Shown here in pieces: positions 10,595 through 20,511 of a DNA stretch of 64,000 nucleotides (within the stretch, counting starts at the first letter, position 1; each line of letters opens with the position of its first letter). The position numbers were made by a program, and so were the translations under genes. The notes under the pieces are model-generated. The model was given only the letters and a program-made list of their open reading frames with translations. It was not told the DNA's origin and searched no databases. The stretch spans positions 186,001-250,000 of the forward strand of contig JAUIRK010000931.1 in assembly GCA_030549495.1 (NCBI GenBank). The letters are read 5' to 3'. The DNA is from Nectonema munidae (lineage: Eukaryota > Nematomorpha > Nectonematoida > Nectonematidae).

Positions 10595-13344
10595 CAGCAA
10601 GTAGTCTCTGGAATACAGCGCATCTGTTTTGACTTGCTACGTTATCACTTCTCTTATATCACCTTTGACCCAACTTGAGCCATGGACAAAACTCTCGGCG
10701 ACAAGTCTTCCACGTCGTTCGCCGGAGCACCTAGTGCAATGTCAGACAGGATCTCCACAATGGAAGATAAGTTTAATGATTTGCGCTTAGATATTCAACG
10801 CATAATCTCTACCCTACCTGCTACAACTTCTCAAAAAGCTGAAAGCTTCGAGAAGATTGAAAAAGATTTTGCGCCTAGAGACTACGAGCATTGCTCAAAA
10901 ACGAGTTGCAGCATTTATCAACAACTCTCCTATCAACACCAGGAACGCTAAAGATCATGTTCTCGTTGGTTTCATCGAGATCATTGAGGCCAACATAAAC
11001 AACTTCTCTGAAGAAGACCTAGGAAGAATCAACACACTGGCAACCATAGCTTTCTTAGCAACCAAATCTTCCTGGGATTATGCTGGTAAGACGGTAGACA
11101 GCTCTGATATGTCGAACTTATGCATACCAGAAGTTGATGCCTCTTTCTTTCGACAAAGGCCTCCTTTCCAAGCGACAGGAAAGAAGGCGCCGCCAAAAGG
11201 AAAGGGCAAGTAATCGATTCTACGGCCCACTTCAGGATATTTCCAATATCCTGGATAGTGGCCTAAATCGAGTGAGGAAGATCCCATTAGGGAATTCCTC
11301 GAAAGCTCTCAGCCTGTCGTCGCGTCCACCCCTCTTCGAGACGCCGAATAGGAGTTCTTTCCGGCAGATCTAGACTGGCCTCCAATTTCAGTGATTGAAG
11401 AGGCAATGATTGCGGATGTAGATATTGAAATCCCAAGTTTCTTCCACGCCAAAGACACGTTACAAGAGATAATCGAGGACTTAGGCATTGACCTAGTTGA
11501 AAAGGATGAACTGGCTTTCTCTCCCGAGGAATTTGTCAGATTCATCCAGCAAAGTGAAGACATCAATATCTTGTGCGTGAAACTCATAGCAAGCATGCAA
11601 TATCTACTCCGTAAGAACCTCTTCTCTCCTGAAATTTGGAGGCAAGTTTTTGGCGAGATACTATGCCCGGCACGCACCACCGAGTCGCCAAAAGCGGAAA
11701 GTGGTATGAACGAAAAGGCAAAGCGTCGCAATCGAAAAGATATGCGCATGGTGAAAAAACTCGCTACCGAGTCCGAATCCAGCTCCTCTGAAGATGAAGC
11801 ACGAGAGGATGCCAGCAACGAGCCAGCGCCAAAAGACCTTTCCGAAGACGAACACACCCTGGTGGGGGAGTCCAACGAATGTGGGAATCTCATGGAAGAC
11901 GTCAATCACATGATCGCCAAGACTTCAAACGTGATGGACGTCAACCAAACGCACTCTTTCAGCTGCCATGCAACAAACTGGAACTGTCCTGAAAACCTGA
12001 GAGCAAAGAAGATCAGACGGATCTTACAGGATGGTTACCTCCCGGAATACGTGGCATCTTGCGAGCCATCGGCTTTTAGCACTTTCAAACCGCTTCCAAA
12101 ATCGCAAGCAACCTTCATCAAAAGAAAAGTCATTCCTGTTCTCCTGCAACAAGAAGTGATAGAACCTGCAATCAATCCCTGTATAAACTCTCCCGTCTTT
12201 CTAGTTCCCAAGCAAAACGGGAACGTCAGGTTCATCGCGTCATTTGGCTTTTCTAAGTATGCATTTAAAGAATAAGTTTTCAAGCTCTCAGCGGTATACA
12301 ACCTCACTACCATATCGCCGGAGTATCGTTACTGCTTCAAACTAGATCTCAAGGATGCCTTCTTTTGGATCAATCTTCACGCCAGCGTCAGGAGTTGTTT
12401 TTGTTTCAAGATCCAGTCAAGTATCTATCAATTCTGCAAACTACCCATGGGAGCGTCCTTTTCACCAGGAGTGCTCCAGCAAGTAGTCTCTGGAATACTT
12501 AAATCCTTCAAGGAAGATTGTGGAATGGAGGACTGGAGTTACCTGTTATACCTAGATGACTGCCTAATCCTGTCCAAAACCTATCTTACGTGCAAATCCC
12601 TGGCCAAGCAGCTCCCAAAGTTCCTAGAAGAGCACAATATTCTCATCAATACCGAGAAATCTATCATTACACCAAGACGCGAAATCGATTTCCTAGGAGT
12701 AACAATCAATTTGCGGACTCGCTATATCACCTTCAAAGAGGAGAAAACTGACAAGTTATCTTTTTCTGCGACACAACGAAAAAGAGGATCACGCAAAGAG
12801 TCCTGGGCTTCATTCAGCACTACCTCGGCACCGTATCAAGCAACTTTAGAAAGTTCAGCGGGTTATTCAATTGCCTACACAGTGGGAAGCTGGATTTCAA
12901 GCTATGGAAAACGGCATGAGAAGACACGAAGATCCCAATCCCGATCATAGACTGCTATCAAATCTGGAGTCAAGGAATATTCTGCGATGCAACTCCCAGC
13001 AGAATTAGCATAAGAAGCTACATGGGAAACGCCTCCTGGGAGCAACAAGGCACCATCAATGAAAATGAGTTGACAGCCATCTTGACTTCTGCCGCAATTT
13101 ACAAGGATGACATCATATACTCGGACTCGATGGTAGCCATCAGCATCATCCGAAACGGAGGATCAAACGTATTTGCACTCAATGATATCCTCCACTCGTT
13201 CAAGAAGAAATTTCCTACGGAGCTTGGTAACCTCAAATTTCGTATCTCCTACATACCCACACATCGTAACCCTGCGGACTGCATCTCCCGGGGCCAACAT
13301 ACAGCTATAAAAGCAGAGCGTGATAGCTCTAATCATCATTTTTT
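10595..13344 (+). mobile_element. Fossil RT/RNase H retroelement, DIRS/Ngaro-like
   Basis: A retroelement fossil with markedly higher GC content than its surroundings. Parts in order: a gag-like region (about 10680-11215) ending in a Lys/Gly-rich basic tail; an acidic region with a Ser/Glu tract (about 11390-11950); a reverse transcriptase region (about 12030-12800) with the SPVFLVPKQNG entry block, LDLKDAFFWI, LPMGASFSPG and the YLDD active-site box, followed by FLGVTIN; and an RNase H region (about 12940-13300) with FCDATPS, a Glu-containing helix, YSDSMVAI and a closing HRNPADCISRG block. The RT/RNase H style, including the IRNGG word, fits DIRS/Ngaro better than Ty3 or copia. No tyrosine recombinase or integrase was found, so class is tentative. 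It is broken, with at least three or four breaks. The near-clean codon pattern suggests a fairly recent fossil. Confidence 0.65.
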
Positions 13345-13675
13345 CCATAGATTTGAACACCCCTCAATTTGTTGAGCCTCTTTATTAAAAAGAAAACATT
13401 AACAAAGTGGATTGCACAAAATAAAAGCATTATATGATGAGAAAAAAATACATTATTAAGCTGTGGGTGGGTGGGAAACAGAAAAATGATGATTAGAGCT
13501 ATCACGCTGTGCTTTTATAGCTGTATGTTGGCCCCGGGAGATGCCGTCCGCAGGGTTACGATGTGTGGGTATGTAGGAGATACGAAATTTGAGGTTATCG
13601 AGCTCCGTAGGAAATTTCTTCTTGAACGAGTGGAGGATGTTCAAAACTTCAAACATTCAAAACAGCGCATCTAAA
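13345..13675 (-). mobile_element. Inverted second copy of the retroelement tail (fossil)
   Basis: Positions 13482-13638 are the reverse complement of 13187-13344 with about four mismatches in ~157 bases (roughly 97% identity). The two arms are tail to tail around a 137-bp spacer that includes the palindrome CTCAATTTGTTGAG (13355-13368). The spacer has AATAAA-type words on the minus strand and resembles the stretch at 18165-18300. This is either the end of a second, truncated element or a terminal inverted structure of the first. It is a fragment and cannot be active. Confidence 0.7.
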
Positions 13676-13800
13676 CTATATATGCTTTTTGTGAAAAGTC
13701 AAAGCTCTTTCACTACAACAAGGCGATGCAACATAAAGGAGAAAAGGCATGCAGAAATAGATTTGCGAAAAAAGAAACAGCAAAAAAGATTTAAAAAGCA

Positions 13801-14122
13801 TTAAAAAGCAAAATGAGAAAAACCGAAAGAGATTTTATCTATTTTAAAAAAAGGAGTGATTTTATCAATAATAAAAGAAAATTTTGAATGTATAACCAAA
13901 TAGTTATAATAGTTTTCAATTCTATTAATAGCATTCGAATATTTATATATCTTCCAATCATATAAACAAATTAAACAAACAAAAAAGTGCAAATTAGAAA
14001 CAAGAAAATCCTGCTCTTCTGGTGAAAGATTACAACATCTTAAATGAAAATTGTTGGAGCATTCTTTACAACACAGCTTCACTTCTTCGTCCCATACCCG
14101 ACAGAAAAAACATACAAGTGGT
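13801..14122 (-). pseudogene. PHD-finger fragment, possibly from a LINE ORF1
   Basis: The minus-strand translation from about 14122 reads VCFFCRVWDEEVKLCCKECS, then NNFHLRCCNLSPEEQDF, and ends HFFVCLIC. The spacing Cys-x2-Cys-x9-Cys-x2-Cys-x4-His-x2-Cys-x(~19)-Cys-x2-Cys is that of a PHD zinc finger. The frame stays open to 13801, but the remaining ~50 residues are low-complexity. PHD-like fingers of this sort occur in ORF1 proteins of some CR1/Jockey-type LINEs as well as in chromatin proteins. The isolation and A-rich flank (13735-13815) favour a retrotransposon remnant. No start codon or partner ORF is seen. Confidence 0.5.
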
Positions 14123-14287
14123 GGAAACTTTATCCTAAAATTGTAAAATATAAAAGTCTAGAAAAAAGTTTGTTTTTACTTAAAAAATACATATATGCTG
14201 ATATATTCAACAAACGCCTATTCTGTCCATTATAAACCCAAAGAATATGAAACTCATTCAATAAACTAATTAAATTTGACTTCCACG

Positions 14288-14371
14288 TATACCTATAGAA
14301 TTTCCTGTAGCTCCCCAAAAATTTTCTGTGGCTCTCTGGGGGCCATATGGCCCCGTTGAGAAACACTGACC
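14288..14371. repeat. hAT-type terminal sequence
   Basis: The right edge CCCCGTTGAGAAACACTG is the reverse complement of CAGTGTTTCTCAACGGGG, the common start of Charlie-like hAT elements. Just inside is the palindrome GGGGCCATATGGCCCC and, further in, a diverged repeat TTTCTGTGGCTC. Only one end is recognisable. A different copy of the CAGTGTTTCTCAAC end starts at 20512. Confidence 0.55.
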
Positions 14372-14953
14372 TAAATTACGCTTTTCGCAAATTCTTCGAA
14401 AGATCGTGAATACAAATAATTTGGAGATTTATAGCTTTTCATAAATTCATCATGCATTTCTCTGTGTAGCTATCATGAGCTTGATAAATTCATCAAATTT
14501 ACCACAGTTCGATGAGTTAGCAGTTTCATTATGCCAGCGATAAGACATTTGAAAATCAGGAAATGGTATGATTTTTTAAGAAAATAGACTGGCAAACAGG
14601 ATCTAAAATTGAACAAATACAACAGGTTACCTCAGAATTTTTTTTGCTTGAGACTTTCTCACTTGGACATGGAGATACAGTGATTTATCCCTCATTATTT
14701 CTTTTTACCTGTATTGAAACAAATGTCTTCTAGTACTGAAACAACTCCATGCGTACCAAAAACCTTATAGTTAGATATGCTAAAATCTAACTAAGGCAAC
14801 GTTTTTATACCAAGACGCTAAAAGCGATGTCTTTTGTAAATCTTTGGGAAACAGTTCTTCGTTGAGCCGATACAGTATTTGGTGTTCGAAGGTTCAATAT
14901 GTCTGTCTTCTGAAGACCATATGAAAGGGTTGTATTAGAAGACTAATTGGTAA
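14372..14953. other. No gene recognised
   Basis: Read on both strands. Some stretches (14430-14720) have near-coding composition but every frame has several stops, and no family could be named. Confidence 0.35.
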
Positions 14954-14955
14954 TA

Positions 14956-15035
14956 CAGTCAGACCTCTTTTATCCGACACTCGATTATTCAACAACTTTA
15001 TCCGATATAACGTTGGCTAACTAATTTTCCCAATG
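14956..15035 (+). mobile_element. Tigger/pogo terminal repeat, orphan
   Basis: CAGTCAGACCTCTTTTATCC followed by GACACTCGATTATTC is a classic pogo/Tigger end (consensus CAGTCA.ACCTC..TTATCCGAC), preceded by the expected TA dinucleotide (14954-14955). A second TTATCCGA box lies at about 14998. No opposite end and no transposase motif were found downstream, so the element is truncated. Confidence 0.65.
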
Positions 15036-16767
15036 TTTTTCTTTACTGTTATTATATCATCGACATTGTTTTCAAGCCAAATGCTATCACTCCTCTCTGC
15101 ATACTTTGTTAATTCGACAGACCAATTATGCAATTGTATTTTTTATGACACGCGCATTTTAAAGCTAAAAAATATTTTTTTATACGTAAAAAGACAATGG
15201 GTTATATACAAACCATTGTATATTATTTTTTTGTATTATTGAATTGTATTATTTTTATTGTATTATTTTACCTCAAAAGTTAAACAAAAATCTAAGACTT
15301 TTTGTTTTTCAGGCTTTATTCCTGGAAACTCATTTGGGCCATCGAGGTAAAAAAGCGAATTATTTTAATTCTCAAAATTTTATTACATTTAACCTAAATT
15401 CTCCAAAATATTTAATGTCTGAAAACATTGCCTTTAAAAAATCACTAATTAAAAAAAGCTCATGGCTCTATACGATCTCATGTCTTATCTAGTGTTAAAT
15501 GGTAGTGAAAAATAATTGAAACAATTATTACAGCAAAAGATTATACAAATATCCACACAGCTATCAAGAGAGAAAAAAATCTGACAAGAAGAAATCATCT
15601 CTCAAACACCGTATACAATAGAAGACACCCCACAGAGTGATGATGATGAAACCACATAACCCCTACCACTTATTCAGCAACAACTAGACATGGACTTTTC
15701 GGCGCCTTACAGTTCATCAAGAGCGATACTCAGTCACATGCTTGTCACTACAACAGCATATCATTGCTAAGGGACATAAATATATTACGTAGCGTGAAAT
15801 TATTGACATTTAAACTCCCTCATCCACCCATATGACCCATATGTAACACATCGATGACCTCCTTCTACTTCAACAAACTCTTGACTTGATATCACCCCTC
15901 CCCTTTTCTCTTCAGTCTTCAATTTTTATGTCTAATGGCGAGGCGTTGATTGGTCTATTAATAACAAATCATTCACAATTTTTTTCTTAAACCCTTGAAT
16001 TACGTTTTGGCAATAATAATCGGTTGGCATTCTTAACCCTTTACAGATGAAACTGAGAATAGTAAAATTTTCATTGTGAAACTTTTTATATTCCCCTATT
16101 AGGGTAAATGAATGGGAAAAAATATTGTGTTTAATTTAATTCCTAAGCTCATATTAACAAAAAAACTGGAGGAAAGTGTAAAAACATGCTATAAATTTGA
16201 ATTCTAGAATAAAAGACTTTGTAAAAATTATATTTAGCAAATATAATCCACATATTTATTCTAACTTGTGTATTTTATTATATTAACTTCACTCTTCTGT
16301 TACAGTAATCAATAGGGGTAACCCCTGCTTTAAATTATGGAGAATACTTTCTCATATTGTTATGAACTATAAAAAGTATTAGCCCAGATGAAAAATTTTA
16401 AACTTTTTTTCAAATTTCTCAATACATTTCCGCCTCTGATCAGATTCGGATTGATTATTATAAATTAATTAAAAAAAATTAATTTTAAATATTCTTTGTA
16501 AGACCTAGCCTTAAAAACAAGAAAACTAAATCTACTCACAAGCCAAACAAGTCTTCTAAATATTATAAATAAAGATATAGAATTGAAATAATTCAGAATT
16601 TTTTTGAGGATTAGCGAAAGCTTTTCCGTCCTACCTCTCCCTTGAAATCACATTAGGATGAGGGGTATCGCCCACCATATGACAATAATACTGGATACTA
16701 GTAATTGTATGTAATATTTATCTAATTAAATGTTTATTTGATATAATTAGATTTAAACCTTTACTCA
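15036..16767. other. Intergenic stretch upstream of the CSN5 copy
   Basis: No gene recognised. A GC-richer patch (15590-15930) has no open frame that matches a known family. I looked for a first CSN5 exon (N-terminal AQKTWELEN-like words) up to 2 kb upstream and did not find one. Confidence 0.4.
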
Positions 16768-17676
16768 GTTGTAAAAGTGAAGAAAAAGCTCCGTCAAACT
16801 TGGATGAAGTGTACAAATATGACAAGCGATACCAGCAAGACATTTTGATTGCAAGACCTTGGGAAAAAAACCCTCAATATTTCAAAGAAGTGTACATATC
16901 CGCCATCGCCCTACTCAAAATGCTTTCTCACTCCAGAGGAGGTGGCAAGCTGGAAGTTATGGGCATGCTGTTGGGTAAGGTAGATGGAAGGCACCGAAAC
17001 AAGAGTAAATGCACAAGTTGCTGCTTTCGAGTATATGGCAGCTTACACAGAATCAGCAAAAAGAGTTAATCGTCTTGAAAATGTGATTGGCTGGTATCAC
17101 AGTCATCCTGGTTATGGGTGCTGGCTATCTGGTATAGATGTGGGGACTCAGTTTTTGAATCAACAATACCAAGAGCCTTTCGTAGCTATAGTCGTGGATC
17201 CTATACGAACTCTTTCACCTGGTAAATTAGATATTGGTGCTTTTCGCACGTATCCAAAAGGTTATAAAGCCGCGAACGAGAGCGTAGACGAGTATAAAAG
17301 CATTCCTTTGAACAAGATTGAAGACTTTGGAGTTCATTGCAATTCTTATTACTCTCTCAAAATTTCTTACTTCAGATCTTCAAATGATGCCAAAATTCTT
17401 GATGTTTTAGCAAATAAGTACTGGGTAGAAAGTTTGACATCAAATATTTTATCTGAGAGCACTTACATTGAAAGCAGAATCACTGATGTAACTAATAAGT
17501 TGAATGCCGCACAGAAAAATTGTCAATCGCGCTCAATCACGACGTATTCATTTGAGGAGGCTGACAAAAAACTAGATGACAAGTTAGAAGAAGCCTATAA
17601 AGAGGCTTCTACTTTCGCTTCTGAAGCTATAGTTGCTTACCTATCAAATTTAATCAAACAACATATTTCCGCATAA
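16768..17676 (+). pseudogene. CSN5: COP9 signalosome subunit 5 (CSN5/JAB1), disrupted copy
   Basis: CSN5 is the zinc metalloprotease of the COP9 signalosome that removes NEDD8 from cullins. The reading starts after a plausible splice acceptor (TTACTCAG, ending 16768) with [19 protein letters not shown], matching the family from about residue 25; there is no ATG in this frame before it. It keeps ISAIALLKM and [14 protein letters not shown] (JAMM Glu, E76 in human). At about 16985 roughly 41 bases are missing (human residues ~88-100) and the frame shifts. The second frame runs [10 protein letters not shown]..., then [16 protein letters not shown] with both His and the Asp of the JAMM+ motif, [20 protein letters not shown], and an alpha-helical tail to a stop at 17676. 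There are no other stops or introns in ~300 codons. No poly(A) tract marks it as processed. It may be a young pseudogene, a retrocopy, or the true gene with a sequence error. Confidence 0.85.
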
Positions 17677-18164
17677 CTTATCAAATAAGTCTTTGGTGTC
17701 ATTTCTATTATTATTTTCATACTGCACGTAATGTTTCAATTTTAATTTTTAGGAATTTTGCTAAATAATATTAGTGATAACAGGCTCAGTGATTTTTTAA
17801 AAAATATATCTAGCATTTTTGGAACGTAGGAAACTTGTTTTAGAAATAACTAGCATAAAAGATTGTAAATAAGCAAAAAAATTCATAAAGTAAGTTTACA
17901 AAAATAATATAATTCAAAAAGATATCTGGGCAATCACGTATTCATTCTTCCTAAGATATATATTTGAGTTCCCATTTTAATCTGTTGTCACATTTAAAAA
18001 TGTATTCTATTATTTTTGCTAGAAAAAATAATTTTTTTTGTTTGAGGGCAACTCATGATTTTTTAATAATTTTTAAAGTAAGGCCCAGAATCAAAATAAG
18101 TATAAGTAACTTTTTTTTAAGAACAAAATTTTTATTTGTCTTAAAAAAAGAGCAAACCTTGGCA
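17677..18164. other. 3' flank of the CSN5 copy
   Basis: No gene. There is no canonical AATAAA close behind the stop; AGTAAG/ATAAAA words occur 150-200 bp downstream. A homopolymer-rich patch at 18000-18150 encodes only Phe/Lys-rich noise. Confidence 0.35.
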
Positions 18165-18715
18165 AAGCCGAGTTTGGGAGTCTCTTTATTTAAAGCACAT
18201 CACAAAATAAATGTAAAACACAAGAATATAGAGTAAAAAAGAGGTAACTGGATGGGTGGTGGGTTTAAAAATTTATGACTGGATTAATAGAGGTTACAAT
18301 GCTATTTATAGCTGTATGTTGGTGCCCAGTTAGTGATGCTTGGACTGCAGGATTGAGGTTTGTTGGGATGGGGAAACAAAAAAATGTTTTGCCCATTCGC
18401 CAGTATTTGTTCAACAGGTTGTTTTCTTGATACTAGAGCGATTTGCTAGGGGGTTGCGTCTGTAAAGGTTACTTTATTCCATCCACGTCCAATGTCTATG
18501 ATTGGGATTCTTACGTTGATGTCCATCCATGCTCATATTTATAGGGATAGAATTTTTAGGAGTCCAACTCGGAGTTTTTGCTTGATTTCTTCAGTTAGGA
18601 CTAGTTCTCTTTTGCGGGGGTTAATTTCTACTCCAAGGAAAGTCATACTCCTTTTAGGGGTGAGAATTGGCTTTTCTTTATTGACCGTGATAAGCGTTAC
18701 CTTCACCTAGCCGAT
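18165..18715 (-). mobile_element. Second RT/RNase H retroelement fragment (fossil)
   Basis: A minus-strand relative of the element at 10595-13344. Recognisable parts are the post-RT block MTFLGVEINPRKRELVLTEE (near 18590-18655), the RNase H entry with RIPIIDIGRGWN and TFTDATP (near 18450-18520), and a tail with the same downstream layout (a GTGGGTGG-type word and ATAGCTGTATGTTGG) as 13440-13530. Clearly more diverged from that element than its own two arms are from each other, so a different and probably older lineage. It is a fragment with at least two breaks and no ends preserved on the RT side. Confidence 0.65.
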
Positions 18716-18960
18716 AATCAAAACTTGGAGAGTTCAAAAATGGCAAAGGTGAAACTTTTATACAATTTGTTAAATTTTAAGATGACACAATTCGGTGTTT
18801 TGCATGAAAATTTGTCAATTGACGAATCAATGGTGCCGTATTTTGGGAGACACTCTTGTAACCAGTTCATCAAAACAAAGCCATTAGATTAGGCTATAAA
18901 ATATTGACGCTTTCCAGCTCAACAGGTTTACCTTACTGTGTTGAAATATATGAAATTCAT
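18716..18960 (+). pseudogene. piggyBac transposase fragment (PGBD-like)
   Basis: The plus strand reads SKMAKVKLLYNLLNFKMTQF, then GVLHENLSIDESMVPYFGRH and SCNQFIKTKPLD, then in a degraded form the block that in PGBD3-like proteins follows (RFGYK..). The sequence DESM.P(Y/F).GRHSC..FI..KP is diagnostic of the piggyBac DDE core and includes the first catalytic Asp. Only ~75 codons survive, with a stop after KPLD. No TTAA ends were found. It abuts the retroelement fragment at 18715, so one truncated the other. Confidence 0.8.
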
Positions 18961-20511
18961 TTCAGCAAAATTTGTGTAAGTTATATGAGGATAACTTGTA
19001 TCGTTTACTATTATTCAATTCAGTATATTTGGACAATCTCATCAATTAATTCCTTATTCAAACATTCTAAAGTTGATTCAGCCTGAACATTCTGTTTGAG
19101 TCCTACGCCACCTTTTATAACATTTTCTTTTGTTTGTCAACCCTTTTTTCAAGATATTCGGTGGACCAACTCTTGGTCATTAAAACTTTCATTTTCTTCA
19201 TCAACATTTCTTTTTAAAGTAGTTATATAGTTATCACTCTCTTGGTCGTTAATTAAATTATACATATTCTCATCTAATGCGTCCTCAATTGAATTAAAAA
19301 CTCTATTATTTTCGTAAAAATTTCTAAACTCTTCATCAGAAAAAATATAATCTAAATCAACTTGCTCTCCAAGAACGCTTTCTTCAGATGAAACCAAATC
19401 AGTGTATTTGGTAGTATTGTTAGTAGTTTACTAAAACTGATTTAAATTTGCATAAAACCAAAGTCAAACAATGCGTAAAATACGACCACATCTCTTCAAA
19501 ATGCAACGCATCTCTAACAAACTGCGGCCATAGCTGGCATGCTACATCATCCTGTATAACTAAACGATAATAGCAAAATTTCTTGCATACATTGTCAGCA
19601 ACCACTTCTTGCAACATCTAAACTCTGTAGCGTTTACATAAACCATAATAATCTAATCATATCTCAACATATCTAACTACTCATGCTAACTACTTTACAC
19701 ATAAATCTAAATCACTCAAAAACTGCTTGGAATAACCTTCACAACATCTTACGCCCACCCACTTATGACATAATATCAATAAGCGAAACATACATTCATA
19801 TTCCACACAAAACAGCCGACTAGATACTTCCACTAACAGAATACTCAGCATGCCTATTTATAGTTTTTTTGTATAAAGTGATTTTTTTTTTTAAATATTT
19901 TATTTGTGTATATCGTTTTGAATAGCTTTTTCATATGTTTCATTTTTTCCTAATTTTGTGTATGCTTTTGACTTAGTTGTCCAATAATATATTCATATAA
20001 TATTCAATTTCTCTAACTTTCTATCTAATCTTTCCGAATTTTCTAGCCAAACTACTTATATTGAGAAGGTGAATCATACCAGCGGTCCAAGAGACCTTTT
20101 GATATAGCCTTGCAAATTATAAATTCTATAAAATTACATATATCTCTCTACTTTGTGAAAACTGTATTGATAATATCCATTTTGATTTTAATCTTATAAT
20201 TATATCATGAATATCTATTATTTTGCGAAATAAATTTCTTCTTCTTCTTCTTCTTCTTATATAACGATCAATACTCTATTTCAAGCTACTTCTTCACACT
20301 TATTCCCTACATTGCTCTCTCTATTCCAAACGTTCCCTAACCTAACAACTTATCTCAATCACTTACAAGAGCCACCACATAGTTATATCCACCGACTTAA
20401 ATGCTAGATCCTACCTCTGGAACATTAAATCAAATACCCGAGGCTCACTCACTTTTGAATTTCTAGAATCTAACGATAGCCAACATCGATAAATCCCCGA
20501 CCTTTAGAGTC
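18961..20511. other. Unrecognised stretch with short open frames and a CTT microsatellite
   Basis: Minus-strand frames at 19397-19149 (82 codons, acidic, starting MVSSEESVLGEQVDLDYIF) and 19617-19420 (65 codons, CQLWPQFVRDALHFEEMWSY) have more coding-like composition than the AT-rich average. The acidic one could be a transposase N-terminus, such as those of piggyBac proteins, but I cannot assign either. A CTT trinucleotide repeat of about seven units lies at 20238-20258. The rest shows nothing. Confidence 0.35.

Noticed and set aside
11309-11909. Long open frames antisense to the retroelement
   Set aside because: They mirror the Ser/Glu-rich coding region on the other strand and have no independent motif.
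16976-16990. Intron at GGTAAGG in the CSN5 copy explaining the missing residues
   Set aside because: The donor-like word exists, but the conserved EGTETRV coding resumes within about 14 bases, too close for an intron; the bases are missing rather than spliced.
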